Assembly (NCBI GenBank): GCA_973895155.1
Contig: OZ316895.1
Coordinates: 19,406,001 to 19,470,000, forward strand
Origin: Marsupella aquatica
Lineage: Eukaryota; Marchantiophyta
Length of the DNA stretch: 64,000 nt
Reading direction: 5' to 3'
In this document: positions 36,139-47,566 of the stretch, piece after piece
Layout of the letters: the number at the start of each line of letters is the position of its first letter
Position numbering within the stretch: the stretch's first letter is position 1
Notes under the pieces: model-generated
The model's input: the letters and a program-made list of their open reading frames with translations, nothing else
Told to the model about the DNA's origin: nothing
The model's database searches: none
Translations under genes and position numbers: made by a program

Positions 36139-37442
36139 TATGGGTTTATGACAATAGCGGCTCTAGAGTTTATGCCCAGCTGCCTGCCTGCATTGAGAAC
36201 CTAATTAAGCTATGGGGAGCGCCCTGGAGTTACAATAATGTGTTGCTGGTAATATCCAACACTTCTCGGGAATTGCAGCAAGGAGATTTACACTCTTCCC
36301 CATGGCGGCGAAACTGAGTACCAATGAATAGTAAAAGCTTTCACAGCTCTGCAACAGAAACATTGCAAGGTAAAAGTCGTGAGTGTCCGCCATATGTTAC
36401 AGTTGCATATATTACACAGACAGAAGATGGGGAGTCTACCACAGAAGAAGTCCCCGTCAATAGCACGGACATGTCCAGCAGAATTGGGATAATAAAATGA
36501 TAACGATCTCTCTGTGTCTGCCATTTAGTAAACGTTGCGTGAGAGATCCTGCAGTGAGCAAACAGAAATTTTCATGTTGAATTGACCCAAGTGATGCAAG
36601 GGTTCACTGACATCAATCCTCCGACTTCCATGGAAAGAGAAAATCACCTTCCTTTCAACTACAAATTTATTCTGAGAATCAATTCATTACCATTACTTTT
36701 GACAATTCACATCTTTCTTACAGTCAAAAGTCTCATGCAGCTCACTTTTCTGTCAAACCATGCAACAAACTCAAGCACACTTGAAATCTACAAGACAAGA
36801 AATTACCAAAACTTGTGCTTGCCAAGGCTCTTCAAAGTTTCATTTTGAAGTCCGATGATTGCAGTTGTGCAGGTTAGGATTTACACGTTCAATGAAAGAT
36901 TATTTGTATCATTGGCATACCACCGGGCATACCTTGACTGTTTTGTACTATCAAGTCAAAATCTAACATTGTACATAGAATTGTAGTCTCTTTGTCTGGT
37001 TTGTCCATTCTTTCAATCCATTTGGTTTATTCTTGCCTGGGTGTTGACATGCAGACAAATTAAGTAACAATTTTTGTTCCTTTGTAGGCCAAAGTCTGAA
37101 CCTACTGCAAAAAGTGAAGAAAATCTTCCAGCATATGGTTCATATCCTTGGTCGGGTCCCAAATTGTGGAGATAGGTAACATCATTAGTTATCAGTGATT
37201 GATAACTGATATCAGTCACTGATATTAGTGAAGGGTCCACAGTGAGGGGATGCGGGCGAGGTCGCTGACATTGGCAAGGAAATATCGACGAACTTGCCAA
37301 CATTGTAAAATCGTTCTTGTGGAGCTTATATGTCATTTCCGTACACTTTAATGCGACAAAAAAAGAATATCAACAAGGTCGCCGACTTGATCTTTACTAG
37401 AAAATATTGGAAACTTCATACATTGTCATTCCTTGGCGGGTT
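36139..37442. other. No gene seen
   Basis: About 1.3 kb without a supported gene. A compact run of GATAACTGATATCAGTCACTGAT-like inverted words lies at about 37184-37225. The rest is AT-rich with no terminal repeats detected. Confidence 0.4.
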
Positions 37443-37769
37443 CTCGGGGGGGTCACTATATGGAGGGCTATACATTGCGTGCGACATTTTAGGGTTTGAC
37501 CCCCCTAACTTATAAGTGAAAATTATTTTTTTGCAAAGCCCTTTCTTTCTTTAAATATTGTCATTTTTTATTAAAAAAACCCCTAAAAACTTTAAAGAAA
37601 GTATTTTTTGCAATTAAATAGGCCTATGTGTTCTTTAAAGTCGACCAGTCAATAAAACATGCCCTATGTGTTCTTCCACAAAACTTTGGAAGTCTTCCGC
37701 CACCCATTTAAATGGGCCTATACTTCGTCGCACGTGATGTGCCACTTCCGTGGAAGTGACCCCCCCGAG
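37443..37769. mobile_element. MITE copy 4 (8-bp TSD, CTCGGGGG termini)
   Basis: A 327-bp element with CTCGGGGGGGTCACTATATG at the left and AAGTGACCCCCCCGAG at the right. It is flanked by a perfect 8-base target duplication, GGCGGGTT (37435-37442 and 37770-37777). It closely matches the copy nested in the copia element, including the central CCTATGTGTTCTT and TCGCACGTGATGTGCCACTT blocks. The terminal inverted repeat is essentially perfect for 15 bases. Confidence 0.92.
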
Positions 37770-37960
37770 GGCGGGTTAGACACTACTCTTGGCTGTTCCG
37801 TCTTGGGAAAAGCTCTCGGTGAGGGTCGCCGACTTCACTAAGCTACCTGCTCAAAACTAAGCTACCTACTCAAAACCACAAAATGTGTCTAACCTTCTAA
37901 GTTGCAATGTTCCGCTATTCCCTATTTCCTACAAGTGAATGTGTGCTCATCTTTGCACAT

Positions 37961-38990
37961 TCACTCCAGTGGATGCCTCCAATTCAGCTCTTGTCGAGAG
38001 GAGGTCATTAATTTTATCCATAGATTCTGGATGTCGTCAGTCATCTCCCATAGCCTAGCCTGCACATCTACATGGAGGCTCATAAGCTTTTGGAAGTCTG
38101 ACTTGGTCTCCGCGATCTCCTTATCCAAACTCTGCAGCAACTCCTTAGCACACCCAGAGTCAACATCAGCACATTTCTTACACTTGGCACTGGGCAAGTC
38201 CTTGTGGCTGGTTGTGTTGTCATGACCATGGAACTTAGCAGCACCATCTGCGAGCATCTTCAAATTCTCCAAAGATTTTGCTTGCATCACCAATAGCCTT
38301 GCCATTATCTGGAGATCTCAACAAATGAGGAGCTTCACCATCACCGCCAGGCAGTGTGGTAGCCATTGCAATAGGATGCTTCCTAGGATGACCTTGTTTC
38401 CTCTTCTCTGTCAAAAGCCAAAGAGCTTCATTATCTGGTAACGCAATTGACATGACGATGAAATGCTTCCTGGGATAACCTTGTTTCCTCTTTTCTGCCA
38501 AGAGCCAAAGAGCTTCATTATTAGGTAATGCAATTGATATTATGATGAGATGTTTTCTTGGCTAACCTTGTTTCCTCTTTTGTGGAAAAATGGGTGTGTG
38601 CCTGTTTTGGACACCAATCACAGACTCCAATCCAGCCATGGTCGACACTCCTACAATTGGTGATCCAAAAACAACCTCAAGAGCTCGGATATGGCTGCTC
38701 CTTGGGCGCCTTTGTTTCCTTCCTGAAGAGGTGCTCTCCCCTGATGAGAAAGAAGGGGGAAATGGGAGGGCGCACTGCGCTGTCACATTGCCTTCACCTC
38801 CATCTTTGTTTGCACCATGTTTACAAGGACTTTGATAACAATGACTTTGGTATGGAATGACTGATTCACATACTTCACATACCCAACGCCAAATATGTAC
38901 AAACGAGGATCGGGCAGAAAGCAATCGCCGTAGAATGGGTACATGTCTATTCACACGCATGTCAGGTCCCGTCAACACTATCGAATCCAT
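37961..38990 (-). CDS. Hypothetical repeat/coiled-coil protein, probably broken
   Basis: Three minus-strand frames follow one another. The first (38990-38562) is Ser/Arg-rich, containing VPILRRLLSARSSFVHIWR and GVSTMAGLESVIGVQNRHT. The second (38501-38235) is built from a 29-residue unit, of which NEALWLL.EKRKQG(Y/H)PRKH is the core. The third (38305-37961) is polar and helix-prone (CAKELLQSLDKEIAETKSDFQKLMSLHVDV), likely a coiled coil, and also has a KCKKC pair. No known domain was recognised. Frame changes between the pieces imply introns or decay. It may belong to the adjacent transposon mosaic rather than to a host gene. Confidence 0.3.
38357..38580 (-). repeat. 87-bp tandem repeat within a minus-strand ORF
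   Basis: Three units with an exact 87-base period, measured by the word CCTTGTTTCCTCTT at 38392, 38479 and 38566. The period is a multiple of three, and the first two units stay open on the minus strand as 29-residue repeats. The third unit runs into a stop or frame change near 38580. Confidence 0.8.
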
Positions 38991-39149
38991 GTTGAGGTGA
39001 CCTGCAACAGTTGAGGCGATCCATCAACATCGCCGCTAACAATTCAACAATCATTGGTATCCTACCATATTCAAGTCAACCCTCATAATAACGACTACAT
39101 GTCTATTCAGACGCAAGCCAAGTTTGGCCAACACAAATGAGTTTATGGT

Positions 39150-40060
39150 GATTTGACCTCTAACGGTCATAGACATTTTGACCGTCATGATTAGTTTTTG
39201 GGACTGTACAAGCACTTCATCATCCTCATGGGCACCACAGTACGTCATCCCATGTTGGCAAGGGTCTTTGAGATTGGAGGCCAGTGAGGTGAGAGGGTCT
39301 CCAAGTTTTGGCGGTATTTTATTGACCTCTAACGGTCAAACCTTTTTCAACGTCATGATTAGTTTTTGGGACTGTACAAGCACTTCATCATCGTCACTCT
39401 ATTGTAGGCTTTGCATGCACTTTTGGGTATTCATCATTGTATTTTGTCAAGGGTCTCTGACATCATTTGAAACGGAATACTGTTAATTCCATTTTGGAGA
39501 GGGTTTCTGAGAGACACGGTGTATGTTGTAGCTAACCTTTAAAATTGTTAAGAGGGTCAATAAGTTGTGTCGTCTGACCAAAGTACATCATCCCATGTCA
39601 AAGAGGATCTCTGAGAGACACGGTGTATGTTATAGCTAATCTTTAAAATTGTTAAGAGGGTCAACAAGTTGTGTCGTCTGACCAAAGTACGTCATCTCAT
39701 GTTGGAGAGGGTCTCTAAGAGACATGTTGTGTTGTCTAGCCAAAGTACGTCATCCCATGTCGGCAAGGGTCTCTGAGATTGGAGGCTGTTGTAAAGTTCT
39801 ATTGTCACTTGGAGCAATCTAAGGCACGCAAGCATATCTCGAAGAGGGCCTCCAAGATCTGGCCAACAATCATCTCAGAGACCCTCGCCAAGTTTGCATG
39901 TCAGCAAGGTAGTCGACTTTGGCAATCTGACGTACGTTAAGCAATCTGACGTATGCCAGCATATCTCGGAGAAGGCCGCCAAGATCTGGCCAAGATTCAT
40001 CTCAGAGACCCAAGCCGAGTTCTAAATGTCGACGAGGTAGTTGACATTGAAAAAACACCG
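39150..40060. repeat. Left repeat cluster of the 39-50 kb mosaic
   Basis: This non-coding block is filled with degenerate copies of GGCAAGGGTCTCTGAGATT in both orientations (for example about 39265, 39447, 39495, 39600, 39704 and 39763, then inverted near 39875 and 40000). Local duplications overlie it. A 40-base segment (TCATGATTAGTTTTTGGG...) is at 39185 and 39355, AAAGTACGTCATCCCATGT occurs about four times, and a 100-base unit recurs at about 39815 and 39940. The part at 39411-39575 is matched in direct orientation at 49651-49840. Confidence 0.7.
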
Positions 40061-40299
40061 TGCCAAACATGTTTGCCGTGCAAATGTCAAGTAATTTATT
40101 AATCATAAACTCGTACAAAATTTATCCATGTTATTAAATCTGAACCAAAACTACCATGTGAGGATAAATCCTTCTAAACTAAACCTAAAACAACATGGCG
40201 GCCAACCAACTGCTTCCTAAAATGGACCCTAAACCCTAAATGATCAAATGTCATCACTATGAAGCCCGTACCCACTATCAGGATTGTTGCTCTCCCAAC

Positions 40300-40983
40300 C
40301 CGCTACATTGTCACACCACAACAATGTGTTTGGCCTATTCTCCACCCATAGCTTGACCTTCCAAGCTCATCCTTATCAAAGAAACTGTCATACAGATCCC
40401 TCTCATATCTCTCCGTCCTCCAGACATAATATGTCACCCAAGACTTCAATGATATAGGTGACATCATGGCGAGGGCATCAATAGGAGGAATTTGACACAA
40501 GAGGACTCAGAACGTGGACGTGGTTGAGTGTTGAGTCCAATGTCGATCTTCAGATTTGCTTTTAACGATGCCCAACAGCACTTTTATGGTTGCCCATCCC
40601 TTTGAGTGAGTCATTAGAAATCTCCATTTCCTACTAACTCTTGACAATACACACATGTTGTTGATTGTGTTGAATGTAGCATCATTATCTTTGCCATGAG
40701 CATTTGCACATCTGTTTTGAAGTCGAGGCCAAATGTGTCCCTCCGTCAGATCATCCGAGAGGCCGGGGATGAGACTCTACTTTTGGGCTTCCTGACTATG
40801 CAATGGATAACGTATAGGCTCCTGACCAGAACACCATATTGACAACTTATCAGAAAGAGCTATCAATTTTAGCTCAATAATGGTCATCCTAAATTTCTCA
40901 TGATAACACCTCTGTGCAGTGGATCCTTCCATGTTGAACGAGAGAATAGAGTCAAGTGGAGACCTCCATGATAATGCAACCAA
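40300..40983 (-). pseudogene. F-box-like protein fragment, copy B
   Basis: After a Met/Lys-rich leader and a TAG stop, the minus strand reads SLIPGLSDDLTEGHIWPRL, then VLSRVSRKWRFLMTHSKGWA across small breaks, and ends with TYYVWRTERYERDLYDSFFD. L(I)PGLPDD.....IWPR followed by a VSR.W helix is the pattern of a plant F-box (SKP1-binding) motif. Substrate-binding repeats were not seen. It resembles copy A at 41530-42138, suggesting a local duplication. Stops make function unlikely. Confidence 0.4.
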
Positions 40984-41529
40984 AGAGTGAATAGTGATAT
41001 ATATGGATGATTGACCTCACACATTTTGCCCAAAAATTATGGTTTTATTGCTAGGAGCGATGAACTAAAAAAAGTTTGTCTAAATATTATGGGATGAGGT
41101 TTTCAATATATTACAAGGTCTCCTATATGTTCTCCATCTCAGAGCTCAGGGTCTCTAAGATTTTGCGGATTGTGCCCGCCAACACAATAGACTTATCTCA
41201 AAGACTCTCGCCTACTTCACGAGGACAAAAGTGATGGTAAACAACCTCTCCAAGACACATCTTAGAGACTCTTGCCAACATGAGAAGGACAATTGTGTAC
41301 TGCTATGTATCTCGAAGAGGTCACCAACATAACGAGAACACCACACTGAGATTCCGCTCAAATAACATCAAAACTTTTACTATTCAAAATTTATCGTACA
41401 AAATTGTTCTATTGTTCTATTACGCTAAAATTATGATGAGATGATGCACTACATCAATCTAATGCAGGCTGGTATCTGACATGGCATTCAATGTGGGCAA
41501 ACAACTTTCACTTAATTGGTGCTCAATCA

Positions 41530-42138
41530 ATTCCACTAAAAATTGTCATGATTAACAGGAAGATTGTTATCAAGTCTTTCTTGAACCTGTTCAATGTACC
41601 AGTTATCAACACAAGTCCTTTTCCAAGACTGTACTTGCGCTTGCTCAACAGCATATATTGAGAGGTAGCAGTCCACTTCCTCTGAAGCACATAACAACCA
41701 GGAATCAATCCTTCCATTTAAGATACTATCAAACAACCGACTCCAAACATCAGTCGATGGGAACGCTCTCACTAAATCTCAAAAGAACAAAGGGGTCATT
41801 GTAGCCCATCTTACGCAACAAAATGCTATAGTTGTAGTCATTGCAACCCAAAGTATGGAGTTTGTTATCAAATATCTCCATTTCCTGTTGATATGAGCAA
41901 CTGATCGCACCGTCAGGAAGAGAGTCTTCATTGGATGATGACGATCCGAAACTAGATCCAAAACTGCAAAATCTTTGAGCATTGACCAAATCCGGGGCCA
42001 GATGTGCAACTCCACAAGATCATCAGGCAATCCTGGAATCAAGTTACTCACTAGAGGGTGACATTGTAGGGGATAACAAGGATGTTGAATGCAAGCACGG
42101 TCTTGTTCCTTACTAGCCAGAAGCGTCCGCAATTCCAA
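41530..42138 (-). pseudogene. F-box-like protein fragment, copy A
   Basis: The minus strand reads MELRTLLASKEQDRAC, then SNLIPGLPDDLVELHIWPRI, then SVAHINRKWRYLITNSILWVAM, and after a frame change AFPSTDVWSRLFDSIL and WLLCASEEVDCYLSIYAVEQ. The N-terminal half fits an F-box motif (an LPDDL helix, then an R.W helix). The family normally serves as a substrate adaptor in SCF ubiquitin ligases, but no C-terminal domain was recognised. At least one frame break follows the F-box-like part. It is flanked on both sides by the GGGTCTCTGAGAT motif. Confidence 0.42.
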
Positions 42139-42345
42139 TCTAAGCTTTTATTGTGTCCTATCGATGAAAAGCTCAAGTCCGCCTGCGCCGGGATCCATAG
42201 TAAGTTTGTAACAAAACAACATGCTTAATTTGAGAGCGGGCCGATGCTCTACCCTCCTAATGTGACCCTGTCCAGCCTAAACCCTAAACACTAAACCAAC
42301 CGGGACAACTGATACATAATATTGGACATATTAAACGGTCATTTT

Positions 42346-42372
42346 CCTAAACCCTAAACCCTAAACCCTAGG
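42346..42372. repeat. Interstitial telomere-type repeat (CCCTAAA)n
   Basis: Just over three perfect CCCTAAA units occur in a row, with a weaker cluster at 42284-42298 and single units elsewhere (33907, 40222). This is the Arabidopsis-type plant telomere sequence. Such short arrays occur in promoters (telo boxes) and at repaired breaks; here it sits between transposon-related fragments. Confidence 0.85.
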
Positions 42373-45300
42373 CCCAAAAAAGGTGACCCTATTTGGCTAT
42401 TTGGTAATGTAAATATTGGCGAGGGTCTTTGAAATACAATGCTGATGAGGGTCTCTGAGATACAATGAGGAAGGAGTCCATGTCAATGGCCACTTTCAGA
42501 ACCTGTTCAATCATGTCAGTGGTGGTCGTCGAGATCAGAGAATACCAACATTTGATACAAGGTTGCCAACCTCAGTTAGAGTCAAGATTGGTTGGTTAAC
42601 ACATTGATCCGTGTCAACATTCCTTTTGAAGATGTTTGCAAAGCACCAGTACAAGTGCTTGCACGGGAAGTAGGCTCTTCCCATAGACTCCCTGTACATA
42701 AAATTCTTGTAGGAGCAACTTGGGAAGACACAAATTTGTACACAATGTATTGAAGTTTGCCCCCTGCAAGTGTTGTTGACCATGAGCCTCACGGTTGTAG
42801 CATTCCCTATTTTGATTCTCTTCATTGATGTGCACACAATTGCCTCAGTCTTAGCATTACGGATACGTGTGGTAGCGTACTTGGAGGTGTCTGACCTCCT
42901 TTGCCTTGCCTGGCCATTGCGTCAAGTATCACGCTCATCAGTCATATATTGTAGGATTTATCCACTCTAGGTATGTGTTCAAATCCATTATGATGTCGCC
43001 AGCACTCACCAATTCATTCATAACATCTTCACCAAAAATGACGTCTTGGAGGTGTATGACCTCTTCTTCTGAAAGATTAGTTCCACGAGAGACAGGAAAC
43101 TTTGAAGGTAGTGGTGGTAAAACACCGGTAATAAATGGCAAAGAGGATTTGTGCAACACTGGTTGTTTGGGTCAAACCAATACGGATATGGAACACCTGG
43201 TTCATTAAATTTACTCCCAACCAGCCAACAGATACCAACAACGTCTAATCCGCTTACTTTTAGTCCTGCCTCTCTAATAAATTGAGCGCATACTCCCCGT
43301 TCCTTGCCTTTGAATGCACCTTGACAACCTGGAATCTTACCAATCGTTGAGATGCACTCTTACCAATCGTTGAGATGCAAGCCAAAAAGAACATGCTTGG
43401 AACCAAATCACTTTCCTGAACACGTCTTCTCACGGGCTCCGGACGTGGGTTGACCTCATTGTTTAGGGTTCCACAATGACGACATGATTTGGTTTGCTCA
43501 AGCCAAGAGAGCCATTGGGCGACAAATCCACAACTTCAGCATCTTGGCTTTTCAAGTTTGCGTCCCTGTTTGCAATCCCTTTGAACTTCCTCTTCTTTGG
43601 TCTAATTACCAAAACAATTTCAGGCCGGTGGGAATCTTCTGCTACAACATGATGGCCAGCAGTGGCCTTTCCACATTTCATAGGAACCGTTTCTACATCT
43701 CCGCTAAGCGGGTCCGCGGACAAGAACTCACGCAAGTATGGTTGAGTTACAACGATATTCGATTTAATTTGGAAAGAAAGATTCAACATTCCCAATGGCA
43801 GTAGCATCTCAAGTCAAAATTCAAACAAGCTCGGTCCCCGTCCTTTCCTCCCATTGAGTTTGTAGTTCTTCAAAGCTCCATTCTGGCTCAATGCACAAGA
43901 TGCATCCAGGGTACAAGATTGTACTAACCCAACCTTTGTAGTAGATGAGAATTTACACATAGATGCGTGTACCGACCTTGCCCCGCTGTGGTTAGGCATG
44001 AGTGCTGCCTTTTCTTTGTCCATCTCCTGCAATGCCGTTCTACAAAAATTAATTAATTTTGGTCATTTTGGTCATGTATGATATCCGTCAACATGTTGGT
44101 TCTCGACAACAGACAAAAACGGTGTAATAGAGCGTATCTCGAAGAGCTTCGCCAAGATCCAACATGTATCAGGATATCATACATAGAGGGGGAAAGCGTT
44201 AAGACACTTACGAGTCTTAGAAAGTTTCCCCACTGAGAAAACCAAACAATCCACCAAGACATCCATGTGGTGAGCTCCTTCGCTTTTTCTGGTAGCGCAT
44301 TGCCCTCATTCCACCACGTTTTTAGCCTCTCAAAAACTTGATAGGCAAGAACTATATTACCAGCATGTCAAAGTGATTCCAACAATTCTTTATGCTCAAA
44401 TCTCTTACTTGGGACAATGTGCTTCTGCATTCGCTGTACTAATTGGGCCCAATGAAACGCATCAGAACTCTCTCTATGGGAATTTACCTTTCCATCCCAA
44501 AATTCATTGCGGATTGCATTCCACCCAGCAGCAGCATTATCAGCCATAAATCCGCAGAACTGCACATTCTTCCATCCATGTTCTTCACATACCCTCCTCA
44601 TGATCTTCCATGCAATTTGCAATGACTTGCTATCTTCTAAAACTAGCTCGCAAACAAAGATTGTGCATTTAAAGCCTTGATAGAAATGGTCATATACGTG
44701 TGCTGACATAGTGCATCATCTGTTGTCAAGTATGCAATGCATGACATCAAACATCACCCAAGAATGCTCAAGATCCCCTCCTGGTTGCATTCTTCAAACG
44801 AGGTCCACTCCTGACCCGGGACCTTCTATACTCATTTTAAAAATGTGTGACGGCTCATTTGTTCCCACGTTCTGGGCTAGGAACAAAACACTTTGGATAA
44901 AAAGAAATGCAGTCTGCTTCCGCATCTCTAGTATCATGCTTACATCAGACGACACATGAGAGTATCTCTTGATGCTCCTGATTGTCGAGCGGAAAACAAA
45001 TTTGTCGCCTAGAATGGCCAACATTTCATCAAGATTGTTTGCCTCCTCAGTTGTGACCATCTCAGCCACTGGGTCCTCAAAAATATCTTTAAGTTTCTGT
45101 ACTGCTTCAATCTTGATCACAATCGGCCGTGCAGTAGGACTTCTCTTCAGTTCCTCCTCCACGAGATTACGCACAAGTGATTGTTGATCTTTGTTGTGCG
45201 TGAACATTGCAGGATGGGTGTGATTCCAACATGCATGGCAACACAAGACTTGTGATAGTAATTAAGGTCATCCTTGGTTGGAGTGATGTAGTACATCTCA

Positions 45301-45539
45301 CTTGGGCATCCAGCTATACACCTAGGAGGCCTCCTGCAAAAGCTACAAATTACACTCGATGGGGGAACATCGCGTCCAACAGGGAAAGGTAGATCATTCA
45401 CTAGTACATTTTACCTCCCTCGTTGCATCGGACGCCTTTGGAAAATAAAATCTGAAAAAATCATATATCCGATTCTTCCAACATCATAATATGCCTGTTA
45501 ATAGTATCGGATATCGACAATCGGACTTCTATCGGAAAG

Positions 45540-45670
45540 TCTGATGGTGAGAGCATGGGAAAGTCTGATTCTGGGAGAATGGGAAAGTCCAATGCTCAAA
45601 GAATGGGAAAGTCCGATGGTGAGAGCATGGGAAAATCCGATGGTGGGAGCATGGGAAAATCCAAAACAAT
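45540..45670. repeat. Left subterminal motif array of the CACTA element
   Basis: Six or seven units of about 19-21 bases contain ATGGGAAAGTCCGATGGTG or close variants. In En/Spm-type elements such subterminal repeats are bound by the TNPA-like protein. The plus-strand frame through it gives a spurious repetitive peptide. Confidence 0.85.
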
Positions 45671-45788
45671 TAAAATGGGATAAGCATAAGATATCTATTG
45701 GAGCGGGAGCATACGGTCACCCCTCTCTCCCTTTAGATTTCACCCTTCATTCTTCAACTACGAGTGTGGTGCCCCATCTCCTTTTATT

Positions 45789-46093
45789 ACCAATTAATTG
45801 GTCACCCATCCCAGTTGCTATTCCTCGAGCATGCGCTTAACTTGGTGGTTTCTATCCCTTGCATTGTACATGCAAGCTTAGTACTTTTGATGTTTGACTT
45901 AGAGTGTTTGGGGATTTTATACACTTCTGAATTCAACTTTCCATTTACCAACTAATTGGTCACCCATCCCAATGGCTATTCCTCAAGCATGAGCTTAACT
46001 TGGTGGTTTATATTCCTTGCATTGTACATGCAAGCTTAGTACTTCTAATGTTTGACTTGGAGTGTTTGGGAATTTCATACACTTCTTGAGTTT
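45789..46093. repeat. Tandem duplication of about 155 bp inside the CACTA element
   Basis: Two adjacent copies, about 45789-45948 and 45949-46093, share long identical blocks such as GGTCACCCATCCCA and GCATTGTACATGCAAGCTTA. They differ by scattered substitutions and a small deletion. No coding function is seen. Confidence 0.8.
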
Positions 46094-46644
46094 ATTTAGA
46101 CCCATAATTTGGACCCATTCTTGATGGATTTTGCTGTATCATGACATTTGATTTTTGTGTGAACTATTCAAATTCCCCTCTGACTAGCACTCCCTTGGAG
46201 CAACCAATAGGAATTTGAGGTCATTTGTGGATAGCAAAGCCCTCCTTTATTAATTGGACCTGATATGGGATATGGCTTATTTGCTAATGGAAGAAATTTT
46301 AGTCCCTCCAAACCTTGGCATCAAGGGCTCTCGATTGTCTCACCTTTATGAATTATGTTGTTGATGAACTTGCAACAAAGACTACACGGGACAAGCAACC
46401 TCCTTTCAGATGATCTATTTTGGACTTTGCATCAGTACGTGCATACTGCTAGAAGGGAACAACATGTCGAGGTCTTGAAAGGGAACAAAAAGGACATGAT
46501 TGCAGTCTATTGGCCTCAAGTATGAAATTATTCATACATGCAAGAATGATTGTGTACTCTTTTGGGGGGAGTATGAGGGATGTGACTGCATACATGGGCC
46601 ATCTTAGAACACATGCAATCATAACTTGTCATTCTATCACAATC

Positions 46645-46835
46645 AAACTTTCCCATTCTTCCAGCATCGGACTTTCCCATTCTACTAGCATCGGACTTTC
46701 CCATTCTCCAAATATTGGACTTTCCCATTCTCCAAGCATCGGACTTTCCCATTCTACCAGCATCGGACTTTCCCATTCTCCAAGCATTGGACTTTCCCAT
46801 TCTACTAGCATCGGACTTTCCCATTCTACCATAAT
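46645..46835. repeat. Right subterminal motif array of the CACTA element
   Basis: Eight units of 21 bases of the form GGACTTTCCCATTCTACCAG, the reverse complement of the left array. The 21-base period is a multiple of three, so both strands show long open frames (SIGLSHS repeats on plus, MGKSDA repeats on minus). These are by-products of the array. Confidence 0.9.
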
Positions 46836-47566
46836 CAAATATAATGTCCGTTATTATCAATTACGGAACCTTTGCAATCAATATTGCAACGCACACTATT
46901 TCCATTACAAACAACATCGGACCTATTAAACAAAGTTTTTGTTGAGGGATCCGATGTATTTTATAACGGATATGATCCATTTTTTAACGCATTGGAAAGG
47001 GTTCCGTTGGTATTTACATAGGAAAAGAAGATATCCGAAGCCAAGAGTATGGCATATTGCCATTCTATGAGAATGGGATTTTCCAATTTCAGGAGAATCG
47101 GATGCAAATTGTTTGCAAAAATTGAGCATCAAAAAAGTGCGTAATATGTACTAGTGATTTGTGCCTGCGTGATCTTGGGTCCACTTTGCAAAATTGTCCT
47201 CTTTGCGCTCCTCAAAATTCTCACAATCCCTATGCAGACAACGTAGAGAACCCAAACACTTCACAGTTTGGATCTTGTAAGAGCGATTGTTGTTGTTTAA
47301 TTTTGGGCCAATATTTGCTCTTGTCTCAATCAATCTGCTCCACATGTAACAATCATTCTTCCGCTCCATCCCCAAAAAGAAACACCCCTTTGAGTATGGA
47401 CCTGTAAAAGGTGGCAACTCAAAAACATGGTCTCCATCATACACTTCTGGCAGTACGTTGTTGAACTCTCTCCGGCAATTTTGTGCTCAAAATCTTATGA
47501 GCAGCTTGTACACATTGAGACGTCCCTTTCCCGTGTAGCATGGCATGAACAACACTGACAAGGAAC

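Larger units (their letters stand above)
45399..47156. mobile_element. Complete 1758-bp non-autonomous CACTA element
   Basis: Starts CACTAGTACATTTTAC and ends ATATGTACTAGTG, with a perfect 3-base target duplication ATT on both sides (45396-45398 and 47157-47159). The interior has no transposase. Each end carries an array of subterminal motifs (GGGAAAGTCCGATG type) in opposite orientation. It interrupts the transposase-like gene, whose protein reads through if the element and one ATT are removed. The terminal sequence links it to the ends at 20910 and 51018. Confidence 0.93.
42535..47444 (-). pseudogene. SWIM zinc-finger transposase-like gene, interrupted by a CACTA element
   Basis: Minus strand. 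47444-47160 codes FELPPFTGPYSKGCFF...KCLGSLRCLHRDCENF; after the inserted element it resumes at 45395 with DLPFPVGRDVPPSSVICSFC and RPPRCIAGCPSEMYY, a Cys-rich N-terminal domain. The core (about 45180-44060) has FKMSIEGPGSGVDLV, VYDHFYQGFKCTIFVCEL, FCGFMADNAAAGWNAIRNEF, then FHWAQLVQRMQKHI. Downstream are VSRGTNLSEEEVIHLQDVIFGEDVMNELV (43120-42990) and a SWIM-like finger ending FPCKHLYWCF (about 42660). The order (Cys-rich domain, RNase H-like core, SWIM) is that of MULE-like transposases and their domesticated relatives. I recall this subfamily from non-seed plants. Frame breaks and the insertion show it is dead. Confidence 0.6.

Noticed and set aside
46510-46929. Open frames with SIGLSHS-type (plus) and MGKSDA-type (minus) repeat peptides
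   Set aside because: They are the 21-base subterminal array of the CACTA element read in frame; a period divisible by three keeps every frame open.
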